Positions 22,358-33,132 of a stretch of DNA of 64,000 bases are shown here, piece after piece. Source of the stretch: Isoetes taiwanensis (Eukaryota; Streptophyta; Lycopodiopsida; Isoetales; Isoetaceae); NCBI GenBank assembly GCA_021234155.1, contig JAJEKV010000039.1, positions 11,605,077-11,669,076 of the forward strand, in the 5' to 3' direction. Position 1 is the stretch's first letter, and each line of letters begins with the position of its first letter. A program made the position numbers and the translations under genes. The notes under the pieces are model-generated. The model did not search any database and had not been told where the DNA came from. It saw only the letters and a list, made by a program, of their open reading frames with translations.

Positions 22358-22414
22358 CCCCTAGAATTAAAAAAACGGTATCATGCTCACGCCATGGAAT
22401 AGCTGTTTTTGCAC

Positions 22415-22481
22415 CATAGCCAAGGTGCGAAAAATGCCAGTCCAAAATCTGCAGACATCGTATTTTTGCACCGTGGCTATG
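22415..22481. repeat. Hairpin repeat, copy 1
   Basis: CATAGCCAAGGTGC (22415-22428) faces GCACCGTGGCTATG (22468-22481), 13 of 14 pairs, extended inwards by AAAAA/TTTTT. A second copy lies at 22675-22739, with similar sequence following each. Confidence 0.7.
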
Positions 22482-22674
22482 CTCCTGACGTATATACAAG
22501 AAAATGACTGAAATCATAAATGAACAAGACATAAGATAAAGATTTGACAAGAATTTATAGCTGACATTGGCAATGACTGGTATAAAAACATTTCACACAT
22601 TTCATAGTTGTACATTTATCATACACGTCATACATTTCATAGATGAACAGTCATACAAAGGCAATTTTCACATT

Positions 22675-22739
22675 GTAGCCATGGTGCGGAAAAGACCATT
22701 CAAAAACTGCAGACACCGTGTTTTTTGCACCGTGGCTAC
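22675..22739. repeat. Hairpin repeat, copy 2
   Basis: GTAGCCATGGTGC (22675-22687) faces GCACCGTGGCTAC (22727-22739), 12 of 13 pairs. Compared with copy 1, an A-T pair in the stem is replaced by G-C on both arms. Confidence 0.7.
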
Positions 22740-22938
22740 GCTCCTTACAAATGTGCATGGGAATGAATGAAATAACAAATGATTAAGACATAAGATATAG
22801 ATGTGATATCTACAGCGTAGACTTGCTGACCGTTCTTTTTTTGATACAAAATTATTTCATACATTTTATACAAAAGCTTTTATATGAATACAAAATTGTT
22901 TCAAGTACATTTCATTTTCTTGGCATTTGGGCCTGGAA

Positions 22939-23590
22939 CACTACAAGGGATCGGCCTGGCTGAACGAAGTGGTAGTATCATTGAACGACGTCCAGACATT
23001 CTTTAACGACGTCAACGTTGTTCAGAGATATTTCCCGTCGTTAAAGGATGCCTAGACATCGTTTAACGACAAGACTTAGATCTGACGTGTCGACTATGCT
23101 TGCATGGCTTGCTGACATGCCACGCTGGCACGCCGTCATGTTCTGCCACGTCGAACGAAATGTCGTTAAACGGCATAGGATACCTGACGTGGCCAAGTCA
23201 GCCTCGTAGCTTGCTGACATGCCACGCTGGCACACCGCCGTATTTTGCCATATCGACATGACATCAAGATTTCTGACATGGCCAAGTCGACCTCGTGGCT
23301 TGCTGACATGCCACACTGGCACGCCACTGTATTCTGCTATGTTGACATGGCGTCGTTGAAAGACGTCCGACGTGTCGACCATGCTTGCTTTTGGCTTGCT
23401 GACATACCATGCTAACATGCCGTCGTGTTCTGCGACATCGACATGTCGTCGTTAAATGACGTCTACGATATCTGACGTGGCCAAGTTGGACTCATGGCTT
23501 GCTAACATGCCATGCTGACACGCCACCATATTCTGCCATGTTGAAATGACGTCGTTAAAAGACGTCGTAATATCGTTTAACCATGTCTGT
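22939..23590 (+). mobile_element. CACTA-like end with 90-105-bp subterminal repeats
   Basis: CACTACAAGGGATCGG at 22939 is followed by short GACGTC/AACGACGTC repeats and then five degenerate units of about 90-105 bp containing CTTGCTGACATGCCA (about 23108, 23210, 23298, 23393, 23499) and TGACGTGGCCAAGT. Such CG-containing subterminal repeats are usual for CACTA elements. No transposase and no matching far end found. Confidence 0.45.
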
Positions 23591-23855
23591 TAATTAAGGA
23601 TGACTTGGAGCTATTTTATCATGCATACACATTGCATCTCCTAGTGCAATTTTGTTCTTGTGTCTGCACAGTCATGCTATACCCCATGCCAGAACTTCAC
23701 CTTTTTTGATACATAATTTTTAGTTATACATTTTTTTTGCTTTTGTTCTTCACAAATTCGTGATTAATGCATAGTATGCAATAGAATTCTAATTTTTTGT
23801 CAGAGAGATTCCTAGGACATCATCAACGTAAGGCCAATTTTTAGAGTTGCTTGGC

Positions 23856-26430
23856 AGAGCCAAATCACATTTATGGAGAGGAAAAATTGTCCGTTCGTCG
23901 CCAGGGCCTTCGGGAGAGGACTTTTGAGGAAAGCTGCTTCTAAGGGGGGTTTAGGGTCCATGCCCTGGCATCAACAACCCTCCCTCCCCCATACGTTAAG
24001 ACAAAAGGCAAGGTCCTGGTCGAATCTGACAAGGATAGGGCTCCAAAATGTAAACCCTGTGAGTTTCCAGGTTCTTGAAGTGTTTGCGTTTTGGATGCCG
24101 AGTTTTGGTCTTTTGCACTTGGGACTTGGTCAAGAAGCTGGAGTTGAGAATATGAAGCAAGAGGAACTATCAAAATGGAGTTTGGATTTGTCCCCCTCCC
24201 GCTGTGGCAATTAGAAATTAAGGGTTGCAGTAGCAAGACGTTCATAAATTCGTAATTAATATATAGTATGCAATTAAATTCTGATTTTTGTCAACTGCCT
24301 TCCTAAGTCATCACCAACATGCGGGCCAATTTTTTGAATTTTCGGATAATGTTTATATCAACATTAGAACTGTTTGGGCAGCCTGTTGTTGGACAGCAGA
24401 GCTAGCAACCTTCCCCAAGTCAAACAAAGCCAGGAGCTTGCATGGTCGCCTCACCAGAGGGGAATGTCTGGGCCCCAGTAGGCGAGCCCCAAAAAAGTTC
24501 CCGAGGCAGCCTTTCCTGGCAGCACTCTCCCAGGGGGCCCTACGCTAATGACCACCCTCCCGAAGCTCGGATCCCCTAACCGGCCGTTGAATCCTCTGTT
24601 CAAGGGCCCTGCTTCGAGAAGGTCCCAAAAAATCCAAGATTGGTCTAGGAGAACTTATCAACTCCTACAAGCGATGGTGTAGAAACCGAAGTGTTTTATT
24701 GTTTGGGCATTATAGGGGCTCTGAAATGGCAATTCGACTTCTTCGAATCGTCCAGAATAGCAAAATTACCCTAGAGACCAAGCTACATGGCCAATTTTGC
24801 AAAAAGAAGAAAAAATTATGCCCTACATGGCAGTATTCAGCATCCACCAATTGACTACGAGTGTGCTGGACATGAGCTACTTTGGCGCTTCTTCGATAAG
24901 GGGTGGTGGTCTTTTGGCCACGAAACTTGGTCTCCAGTGTAATGTCTATGTTTTGAGTCCATTGACAGAGCCAAATCACAGTTCCGGAGAGGAAAAATTG
25001 CCCACTCATCGCCCTCAAAAAGTTCCCGAGGCAGCCTTTCCTGGCAGCGCTCTCCGGGAGGCTATACGCTAATGACCACCCTCCCAGAGATCGGATCCCC
25101 TATCCGACTGTTGAATCCTCTGTTCAAGGGCCTTGCTTCAAGCACGTCCAAAAAAATCCAAGATCGGTCCGGGATGGTCAGTGTTTTTGCGGGCGATAGT
25201 GTAGAAACCAAAGTGTTTTGCTGTTTGGGCATTGCGGAGGCTCCAGAATGGCGATTCGACTTCGTCACGTTGTCCGGAATGGTGAAATTACCCTAGAGAC
25301 CAAGTTACATGCTCATTTTTGCAAAAAAGAAGAAATACTTATGCCCTACATGACAGTATTCAGCATCCACTTCGTAGCCAATTGACTATGAGTGTGCTGG
25401 ACATGAGCTACTTTGGCGCTTCTTCGATAAGGGGTGGTCTTTTGGCTACGAAACTTAGTTTCCAGGGCAATGTCAATGTTCTGAGTTCATTGACAGAGCC
25501 AAATCACAGTTCCGGAGAGGGGAAGTTGCACGTTCGTCGCCAGGGCCTCCAAGAGAGGACTTTTGAGTCAAGCTATTTTCGAGGGTTTTTTAGGGTCTGT
25601 GCTCTCCCTCCCCCGACATCAAGACATAGCATAAGGTCCTGGTCGAATCTGACAAGGATTGTGGTTTCTAAAGCATAAACCCTATGAGTTTCCAGGTTCT
25701 TAAAGGGTTTACATTTTGGGTGCCAAGTTTTAGTCTTTTGCACTTGGGACTTGGCCGAGAAGCTGCAGTTGAAAATGCGAAGCAAAGGAAACTGACGAAA
25801 TGGAGTCTAAATCTGTTCTCCTCCCGCTGTGGCAATTAGAAATCAAAGGCTGCTTTTGCAGTAGCAAGACATTCATAAATTCATAATTAATACATAGTAT
25901 GCAATTAAATTCTGATTTTTTGTCAGCTGGCTTCCTAAGTGATCATGACCAGCATGTAAGCCATTTTTTTGAATTTTTGGATAAGGTTTAGATCGAAGAA
26001 TTAGCATTAGAATGGTTCGGGCAGCTGAGCTGGCAACCTTTTCCAAGTCAAACAAGGCCAGGACCTTGCACGGCCACCTCACCAGAGGGGAGTGTCCGGA
26101 CTTCAGGAGGCGCACCCCAAAAACATTCCCAAGGCAGCCTTTTCTGGTAGCGCTCTCCGGGGACCGTACGCTAATGACCATCCTCCCGGAGCGGGATCCC
26201 CTATTCGACTGTTGAATCCTCCGTTCAAGGGCCCTGCTTCGAGCAGGTCCGAAAAAATCCAAGATTGGTCAGAGAGAACTTAGCAAACCGCCAAGCATAT
26301 TGCAATTGCAAGCGACCCTGTAGAAACTGAAGTGTTTTGTCATTTGGGAATTGTGGAGGCTCCGGAATGGCGATTCGACTTCGTCACATCATCCGGAATG
26401 ACGAAATTACCCTAGAGACTAAGTTACAAG
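23856..26430. repeat. About 1.1-kb tandem array, 2.5 units with internal deletion
   Basis: Three blocks recur. X (about 23856-24390 and 25495-25990; marker GGTCCTGGTCGAATCTGACA). Y (about 24391-24790, 25011-25310, 25991-26430; marker GGCAGCCTTTCCTGGCAGC or a near match). Z (about 24791-25010, 25311-25494; marker TGGACATGAGCTACTTTGGC). Order is X-Y-Z-Y-Z-X-Y. The Z-Y joint near 25010 looks like an X block deleted through a short GCCC match. No domain in any frame. Confidence 0.75.
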
Positions 26431-27575
26431 GTTAGTTTTGCAAAGAAAGAAATACTTATGCTGTACATGGCAATACTTATGCTTAGGTTGGGCGGCCTTC
26501 TCTTGTACAAGTGTGATGTCTAATGCATTGTCCTTCTCAGAGTGGCTCCGAAGTGATGCTAGTGCCTCTTGCTCATGTTGTTTTTGTTCACTGTGTTGGT
26601 AGTCTTGTAGCAGGTTGCTTGTGAGGAACAACAAAAATGCAAGCTTCCACGTGTTTTGTGTGCATTGTAATATGCAAATCATCCTTATGTGCAATTGCAG
26701 TTACTTTCCCTCTATTCTATTGCGCTGGGTTTCTTAATGCTAGATGTGAATTGCAGTTGTAGAAATTGCAGAAATATATTATAGGTTTTTGTACTCTCCA
26801 TTTCTGTTTTAAACTCATCCGATGCAGCATCTAGTACAGATTAGTTCTCGATTTTTCAAGCATTCCGTTATGTTAATCTCTCCTTTTTACAAGTCTGATA
26901 ATGGCTCCATGACGATGTCTTTTTGGTCGAATTGTTTCTACTGGTAGTTCATGTTGTGGGAGATGGTATTAGCCGGAACAAAAAACATGCATATTTGTTT
27001 TATGTGGCAATGGTCGTAATATTTATTTGGACTTGGTTGATATCGGCATATGTCTTTACGTCGTAGAGCGTCCTGCTATACAGGGTTGTGAGGTGTAAAA
27101 TCCGTCGACCTTGATTTGATAGATTTTGGGGTTTATTTTATGATCCAATGATCACACATGAGCCATTAACACATGAGCCATCATACTCACGGCTAGAAAA
27201 AGAATGGCCCCATGTTTACCAATAACTAAGTTGAAAATATATATATTTGCAATAAAGTTTTGTATAACATGCCAAGAAGGCGTCCTGACAACTTTGTGAC
27301 AGTATCGTTGTGTGGAAAAATTTCTTGTTATTATATCAGTTCTACTTTTGGATTTCTATTGCTGGCATGATTTAGCATGTTAAATCGTCAAGTTGCACCG
27401 ACAGTTCGAGATGAGCCTAATCTTGAGTTTGGCAAAGTCAAGAAGCATATCACAGCTAAGTTCGTTGACAAAAGGAACGTGCCTAGCATAAGGATGGGCT
27501 ATGGCGGCCGGCCACCGACGACGAACTGCCTTGTACATAAGTCCTCGCCGCATTCGATCCAAACCGCATCAAAAC
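26431..27575. other. Intergenic stretch upstream of the LRR gene
   Basis: No recognised gene or repeat. The 5' flank of the LRR gene must contain its promoter, but no motif can be assigned with confidence. Confidence 0.5.
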
Positions 27576-29399
27576 ATGGAGCCATTCAATCTTCGAACTC
27601 ATATTGCATTTTTGATTCTCGCCATTCTTGTCTTAGGATCAAGCGATGCAGCGGATGCCGTTTGCAACCAACAAGATCGGGCCGCGCTGCTGGATCTGAA
27701 GGCAGGTTTTGTGGGTTCCGGCGAAACCCTAACAAGCTGGAACGGGGAAGACTGCTGTTCTTGGTTAGGCGTAACATGCAACCCTGACTCCGGCAGAGTG
27801 GTTGAGCTTAATCTGGAACAGGGACAGTTGAATGGCGGCAAGTTACAAGGTACCATTTCTCCTTCTATCGGAAAGCTCAAGCATTTGGAAATGCTGGATC
27901 TGTCAGAAAACGGATTGCAGGGTCCCCTTCCTTCCTCTGTCGGAGATCTTGCCAATCTTCAACAACTTAAGCTATCTCGCATGCGCCTTAATGGTATCAT
28001 TCCTCAAACCCTAAAGAATCTTTCTCAGCTTAAAATTCTGTATCTTTTCAGCAACAGATTCACTGGCTCTATTCCTCCATCACTTTCCCGCCTTTCTAAT
28101 CTTCAGTATTTGTCTCTTTCTGATAATGATCTTACTGGATGTATCCCACCAGAATTGGGTCTATTATCCAAGCTCATTTTGCTTGATCTTAGCAATAACC
28201 CAGGCGCTATAGGCTGCAAAATCCCTGCTACTCTTGGGTCCCTTTCTTCTTTGCAGGACTTGATCTTAGATAATTTATCTCTCGCTGGATCTATTCCCCC
28301 TTCTCTAGGGCATTTGACAAATCTTACAGATTTTTGGGTCAGAAATAACTCTATCTCAGGACCTGTTCCTAACAGTTTCTCCAGTTTATCCCAGTTGTAT
28401 AATCTTCTTATAAGTGGCAACAGGATCACAGGTCTGCCTTCTGATTTATCCAAGCTCACCAACTTGAATAAACTTGAAATGAGCAGGAATCCACTTAGTT
28501 TTGATCAGATTAAAGCCATAGGGAAAATAAAGGGATTGGCCTATTTGGAGCTAGATTCATGCGAGTTGAAAGGTTCTGTGCCTGAAGGATTCTTTCCAGC
28601 AAGCTTAGAGCTGGTCAGTCTACAGATGAACAAAATCACTGGCCTGCCTTCAAACATGAAGGATCTGACAAGACTGAGGCTGATATATCTTCAAGGTAAT
28701 AATCTCAAATTCAAAAATCTTGAGGGGCTTAAGCAGGTCTCCAATTTGGAGAGAGTGTACTTGCAGAGCTGTAACTTGAAAGGGAATTTGCCTCAAGGAT
28801 TTGTTTCCTCTAGTCCTTTTGAGTTAGACCTTTCCAACAACTTCATTACTGGAGTACCAGCCAACATGGCTGATTTGAAGAACCTGTCCATCATCAATCT
28901 AGATGGAAACCAACTTCACTTTGATGCAATCAAGGGGCTTACAACTGCGCCGGCTTTATGGGTTATTAGTCTGAGCAGATGCAATTTGAGAGAAAAAATT
29001 CCTTCATGGATTACCAGGTTGTTGAAGCAGAAAGACAGTGCAGAGAATGCTTTGCCAAAGGTGATGTATCTATCACATAACCAAATTGCGGGCGGAATTC
29101 CGGAGTACTTCAGCCAGCTGATAGGGTTGGAGCGCCTTTATCTTGATAACAATGTTCTCGCTGGTCCTCTCCCTGCTAAATTGGCTTCCCTTTCTCAGCT
29201 CACAACTTTGGATGTTTCCAACAACCATATCTCAGGCAGCATTCCAAAAGCATTTCTTCATCATCCATCTTTGACTGAGCTTAATGTTGCAAATAACTCC
29301 ATGACTGGAGAAATTCCACAAGGCCCTCCCTTCTCAACAATGCCTGCTTCTTATTTTGAAGGAAACGAACTCTGTGGATCTCCCTTACCCCCATGTTAG
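27576..29399 (+). CDS. Secreted leucine-rich-repeat protein (single exon)
   Basis: Extracellular LRR protein of the plant receptor-like/PGIP-like type, likely binding protein or carbohydrate ligands in the cell wall. The frame is open from 27501, but the start at 27576 is chosen because it gives a classic signal peptide (MEPFNLRTHIAFLILAILVL, cleavage near DAADA). Then the LRRNT_2 cap (CNQQDRAALLDLKAGF .. CCSWLGVTC), about 18 repeats on the plant LxxLxLxxNxLxGxIP pattern, several irregular ones in the middle, and a Cys-pair cap LCGSPLPPC at the C-terminus. It stops directly after the cap: no transmembrane helix and no kinase. About 607 residues. No introns or internal stops. It could be a truncated receptor-like protein, since such proteins often carry a membrane anchor after this cap. 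Confidence 0.85.
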   Translation: MEPFNLRTHIAFLILAILVLGSSDAADAVCNQQDRAALLDLKAGFVGSGETLTSWNGEDCCSWLGVTCNPDSGRVVELNLEQGQLNGGKLQGTISPSIGKLKHLEMLDLSENGLQGPLPSSVGDLANLQQLKLSRMRLNGIIPQTLKNLSQLKILYLFSNRFTGSIPPSLSRLSNLQYLSLSDNDLTGCIPPELGLLSKLILLDLSNNPGAIGCKIPATLGSLSSLQDLILDNLSLAGSIPPSLGHLTNLTDFWVRNNSISGPVPNSFSSLSQLYNLLISGNRITGLPSDLSKLTNLNKLEMSRNPLSFDQIKAIGKIKGLAYLELDSCELKGSVPEGFFPASLELVSLQMNKITGLPSNMKDLTRLRLIYLQGNNLKFKNLEGLKQVSNLERVYLQSCNLKGNLPQGFVSSSPFELDLSNNFITGVPANMADLKNLSIINLDGNQLHFDAIKGLTTAPALWVISLSRCNLREKIPSWITRLLKQKDSAENALPKVMYLSHNQIAGGIPEYFSQLIGLERLYLDNNVLAGPLPAKLASLSQLTTLDVSNNHISGSIPKAFLHHPSLTELNVANNSMTGEIPQGPPFSTMPASYFEGNELCGSPLPPC

Positions 29400-29550
29400 T
29401 CACAAAAATCACCAATTGCCCTTTGAAAAAAGTATGAAAAAACCTAAATAAACAGCCTAGGGAAAGTAGACTGATGTCTAATATGACCGGTCTAAGACTG
29501 TTTTATGTAGTATAGATAATTGAGTTATGATTAAAAGTACAAGAAATTTA

Positions 29551-29576
29551 TCGCGGCGGCCTTGCGGCCGCCGCGA
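29551..29576. repeat. Perfect GC hairpin
   Basis: TCGCGGCGGCC-TTGC-GGCCGCCGCGA: an 11-bp perfect stem with a 4-nt loop, about 150 bp downstream of the LRR stop, in AT-rich DNA. Confidence 0.85.
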
Positions 29577-29654
29577 ACATTTCTCTTCTCCAACCCACTG
29601 CAAAAGAAGTTTTGTGCTAAGTCAAATAGATCTCAATTCTGGACATCCTTGAGA

Positions 29655-30170
29655 TGCGACAATAGAGCTGTACTTGGAACTATATCTGATAGAATTGCGT
29701 GTTGCACATGTACTTGGAACTATATCTTATAGAATTGCGTGTTATGCAACGGCATAACATTGTGATTCAATTTGCTTATTGGGCAGTGCTTGTGTACATA
29801 CATTTCATCTATTGAGCCATTTTAGGTGATGATAATGGTTTCGTTCATTGAACATTGCTTGTGGACATCCATATTATTTATTGTTTGCAGATCGTGTGGA
29901 ATCCAAAGCTCTTAACGCATGCATGTGCAAGATTTTAAGATTTTGAACATTGCACATTATGACATTGAAAAGTAATGCAACACATTTATACTATACTAAG
30001 GTATTTCCTATTGTGTTTTATACTATACTAAGGTATTTCGTATTGTGTTTCATAACTATAACTCTAGTGAGCTGCCTATGGCAATATGGCACCAAAATCT
30101 CTCTCTTTAATTGGCAATATGGCCCCAAACCATATATGGCACCAAAATCTCTCTCTTTAATTTTGGTCTT
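29655..30170. repeat. Cluster of short tandem duplications
   Basis: Three consecutive duplications of about 30-50 bp: GTACTTGGAACTATATCT.. (about 29670 and 29710), TATACTATACTAAGGTATTT (about 29986 and 30022), and GGCACCAAAATCTCTCTC (about 30087 and 30136). CTCTTAACGCATGCAT also recurs at about 29909 and 30247. Confidence 0.75.
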
Positions 30171-30568
30171 TTCAGACACGCTATTGTAGATGTCTCACTG
30201 AATACTTATAAATAATGTGCATGTTAAATAGTCGCTTACAATATTGCTCTTAACGCATGCATATGCGAGATTTTGAACCTTGCGCTTTTCCTTGACCTCC
30301 ATATATTAATATATTAACATAAGCTGTGAGATCTTTGCCACATTAACTCTATGATATCTGTACAAAGAAAAGCTCAGCATAATAGTTCACACAACGATAA
30401 AGAGCAACATAATAGTTCACAAGAATAGGCATGAATATTGAATAAGCAAATTGGTGGAGACAAAGAGATGACACTATTTGTCTTATTGAAGGCTGGGATT
30501 CCTTCAATTATCACACTTAACTTATGGAACAAAAATAATACATTACTCTGACATGGTATTCGTATTTA
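30171..30568. other. Stretch without recognised features
   Basis: AT-rich, beyond the 3' end of the minus-strand methyltransferase remnant; may contain its old 3' UTR. Confidence 0.4.
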
Positions 30569-30793
30569 TCAACAACAAAAAGTAGATACTGCAACAGTGT
30601 CAGGAATCCATGATAAATACTCCAGCTTACACTTGTGATAAACGGTGTTGAGTCCCTCACTATTTGCCTTTAAATATGCCCAGAATTTTGGTGAACCTGG
30701 AAAACCCAAATTATCAGCAAATATGACACTACCGGAGCTGAGCAATTTTTCCTGTTTAAGAAGAAGATAATCTGGCAAATAGCACTCCTTATA
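30569..30793 (-). pseudogene. Catechol O-methyltransferase-like, last exon (3' part)
   Basis: Minus-strand frame to TGA at 30569. It reads KECYLPDYLLLKQEKLL, SVIFADNLGFPGSPKFW and LEYLSWIPDTVAVSTF. This is the C-terminal part of the COMT family of SAM-dependent catechol methyltransferases; ADN holds the Asp and Asn that bind Mg2+ in the family. The exon is split at 30792-30793 by a pogo-like element. Its other half lies at 32975-33092, and the frame is continuous if the element and one TA are ignored. Confidence 0.78.
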
Positions 30794-32974
30794 GGGTAAG
30801 GTGCCCAGCTACGGTTTTGGACCCATTGAATGCCACGTTTAGCCCAGCGAAGCACTTTTGGCCTGCCCACTCACGGTTTTTACCTTATTCCGTCAAAGGG
30901 GCTAGGTTTTGCCCATTTCGATTTTGGCTCCTTCCATCTATGGCTTTTGGCTTGTCTATCGGTAGATTCTCCACTCCTGATGACGATTTTTATGCCTCCC
31001 ATTGATGATTTCGCTACAACCAAGAGCTGCCCTTTTCCCGCTGAAAAATCTGGAGGTACGTGATGCTTTTCATGCAATCCTTTGCATTTGTCTAAGAATT
31101 AAGTCTCACGGCAAAGAGGATTCCCGCCTTAGCTAGCTAATTGAGCTTCTGAATTCCTTATGTGCTTTCTAATCCTATGGATGATTGGAGGATCAACCTT
31201 GGGCATGAGATCTAAGCCGTTTGCTACAAGATCCTTTAGGCTCCAGCCATTCTACATTCAAACTAGGCCTAAGGTGATTCAAATGACAGGATATAAGATG
31301 AAGCATCCATTGAATCACCAAAGAGGCTGCAAGAGTTACAGCCATGGCAATTCTCAGGAACAAGAAGAATTCAGCCTCATGCAACAAGAGTGTGCTGCTG
31401 GCCTTAAAAATACTCTTGTTATGAGAAGTAGATCAAAGAGGAGGCCAAGAGTGTTTCATAATCCGTAATCAGAGTAGAAGATCAACCTCATAATATGGCA
31501 GCAGAAGACCAGCCTCATCATGCAGCAACCAAGCATGCAAATAAGAAAGCAAGGGGATCTTGGAGAGAGGAGGATATGCTTGAGGCAATGGATAGAATTG
31601 ATGATGGTGATTTCTTAACCATCAAAGATGCAGCAAAACATTATGGCATCCCTTATAGCAGCATGAGGAATTGGTATTCTGGAGTTTACTCAAAAAAGGC
31701 TGGCAAGAATCCTAAGTGCTTAACAAAGGCAGAAGAGGATGATTTAGTGGACTGGTCATTAAGAAGAGTGAGTTGTGGCCTTGGAGTAACTAAAGATATG
31801 TTGAAGCATAGAGTTGAAACAATTTGTGCTGATCGAATAACTCTGTTTAAAAATGGGAAGCCTGGAGAAAAATGGTGGAGGCTATTTAAAAGAAGGCATA
31901 ACAATCTATCTCTTAGATCAACAGAAACCTTAGATGTTGCAAGAGCAAGAGCTATGAATCCCACTATATTGAGGCCTTGGTTTTCAGGTCTAGAAGAGAT
32001 TTATAGTATCTTCAACTTTGATCCAACACACATTTGGAATGCCGATGAGACAGGTATACAAGCTGGTAAGGTGAAGGGCATGAAAGTAATTGCAAAGAAG
32101 GGTGTCAATGCAGTACATGAAATGGTGATGAAGAATAGAGAGTGGGTGACAGTTCTTGTATGTGCCAATGCTTCAGGTGAGGTGATGCCTTCTTATTACA
32201 TTTTTAAAGGTTCTAGAATTAGAGGAAACCATGTTTTGAACTGTGAGCCAGGTGCTGGTATGTCAGTCCAGCCATCAGCATGGATGACAAGTGAGTTGTT
32301 CAAGCTTTGGATTACTGAGCACTTTCAATCCAAAGTACCTGGTGGTATTTCTCCTGAAAATCCTCACTTGCTAATCTTGGATGGACATGGCAGTCACGTG
32401 GAGGATGATGTTATCTTGTTAGCAAGGTCTTAAATCTCTTAAATCTCTTCCAATCTTAATCTCTTCCAATCTTGATGCTATGGCAACACAGGCTCAGCCG
32501 AATTTTGTGCACATATATATGGTATAGATGCTGATAATTAGCATAAAGGTAGTATAAAATGATCAAATTTTCTGAAATACATGATCAGATATTCAGAATT
32601 GATCAAATTTTGTATCTTAATGTTCTTCAATGGTTATATATCAAGCTCTTCAGTGGAATCATGTATGTCCTTCAATGGGCAAACTGTGTTCTTCAATGGG
32701 CAAACTGTATGTCCTTCAATGGGCAAACCGTGTTATTGGAAGGGAAGCTAGAAATAGTAATGGTACTAAGCCATATTCCATATGGTACCAACACCCACCT
32801 CTACAAAAGCCATGCTAGAGTGCAAAGAAAGAATCTACAAGGCTAAATTTTTACATTTTTAGAAAGCTTAGCTCATGATGCATCTGTTGGTATCAAAATT
32901 GTAATCTGGTTGTATCAGATGTAGCCATGGTGGCGGTTTTCCCCTTAACTGTGCAGCAGGTGGGCACCTTACCC
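30794..32974 (+). mobile_element. Pogo/Tigger-like DNA transposon (2181 bp)
   Basis: Perfect 14-bp terminal inverted repeats: GGGTAAGGTGCCCA at 30794-30807 and its complement at 32961-32974. Flanked by TA at 30792-30793 and 32975-32976, the Tc1/mariner target. Carries one transposase frame that lacks its C-terminal third, so it is non-autonomous. Inserted in an exon of a COMT-like gene on the opposite strand. A 21-bp repeat (TTCAATGGGCAAACTGT) is tandemly repeated three times at about 32669-32730, in the part where the transposase end is missing. Confidence 0.9.
31495..32433 (+). pseudogene. Pogo-like DDE transposase, C-terminally truncated
   Basis: 312 residues from ATG 31495. N-terminal HTH (psq/CENP-B type; LTIKDAAKHYGIPYSSMRNW near residues 42-61), a second DNA-binding segment (GLGVTKDMLKHRVE) and the DDE_1 core: NADETG with the first catalytic Asp near residue 183 and LILDGHGSHV with the second near residue 297. 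The third acidic residue, expected about 30 residues later, is absent because the frame ends at ARS. Hence inactive as a nuclease, but DNA binding could persist. Upstream 30830-31470 contains only weak frames. Confidence 0.85.
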
Positions 32975-33092
32975 TAATGATGCAAAAACACGAAATCAAA
33001 AGTGCTACTGTTATACTCGGTCAGGATGCGCTTGATATCATGAAGGACAGTGTTAAGGGTGCCATCGAGGACTTTGATTTTTGAGGTAAGAC
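32975..33092 (-). pseudogene. COMT-like exon (5' part), split by pogo element
   Basis: Minus strand. It follows a good splice acceptor (TTCTTATTTCAG ending at 33093) and reads LTSKIKVLDGTLNTVLHDIK .. FDFVFLHH up to the TA target at 32975-32976. COMT enzymes have FLDHW here; the Asp that binds Mg2+ is replaced by His, so the product would probably be inactive even without the insertion. Continues at 30793-30569. Confidence 0.78.
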
Positions 33093-33132
33093 CTGAAATA
33101 AGAAATAAGCTGCATTGAATCTAATTATGCAT
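33087..33132. repeat. 46-bp direct repeat, left copy
   Basis: Identical to 36431-36476. It spans the 3' end of the COMT intron, the acceptor AG and the first six exon bases on the minus strand. Confidence 0.9.

Noticed and set aside
22980-23590. CRISPR-like repeat array
   Set aside because: Units are degenerate, of uneven length and without unique spacers; a eukaryotic setting.
27377-27787. 136-residue frame overlapping the LRR start
   Set aside because: Different frame across the signal peptide region of the LRR gene, no domain.
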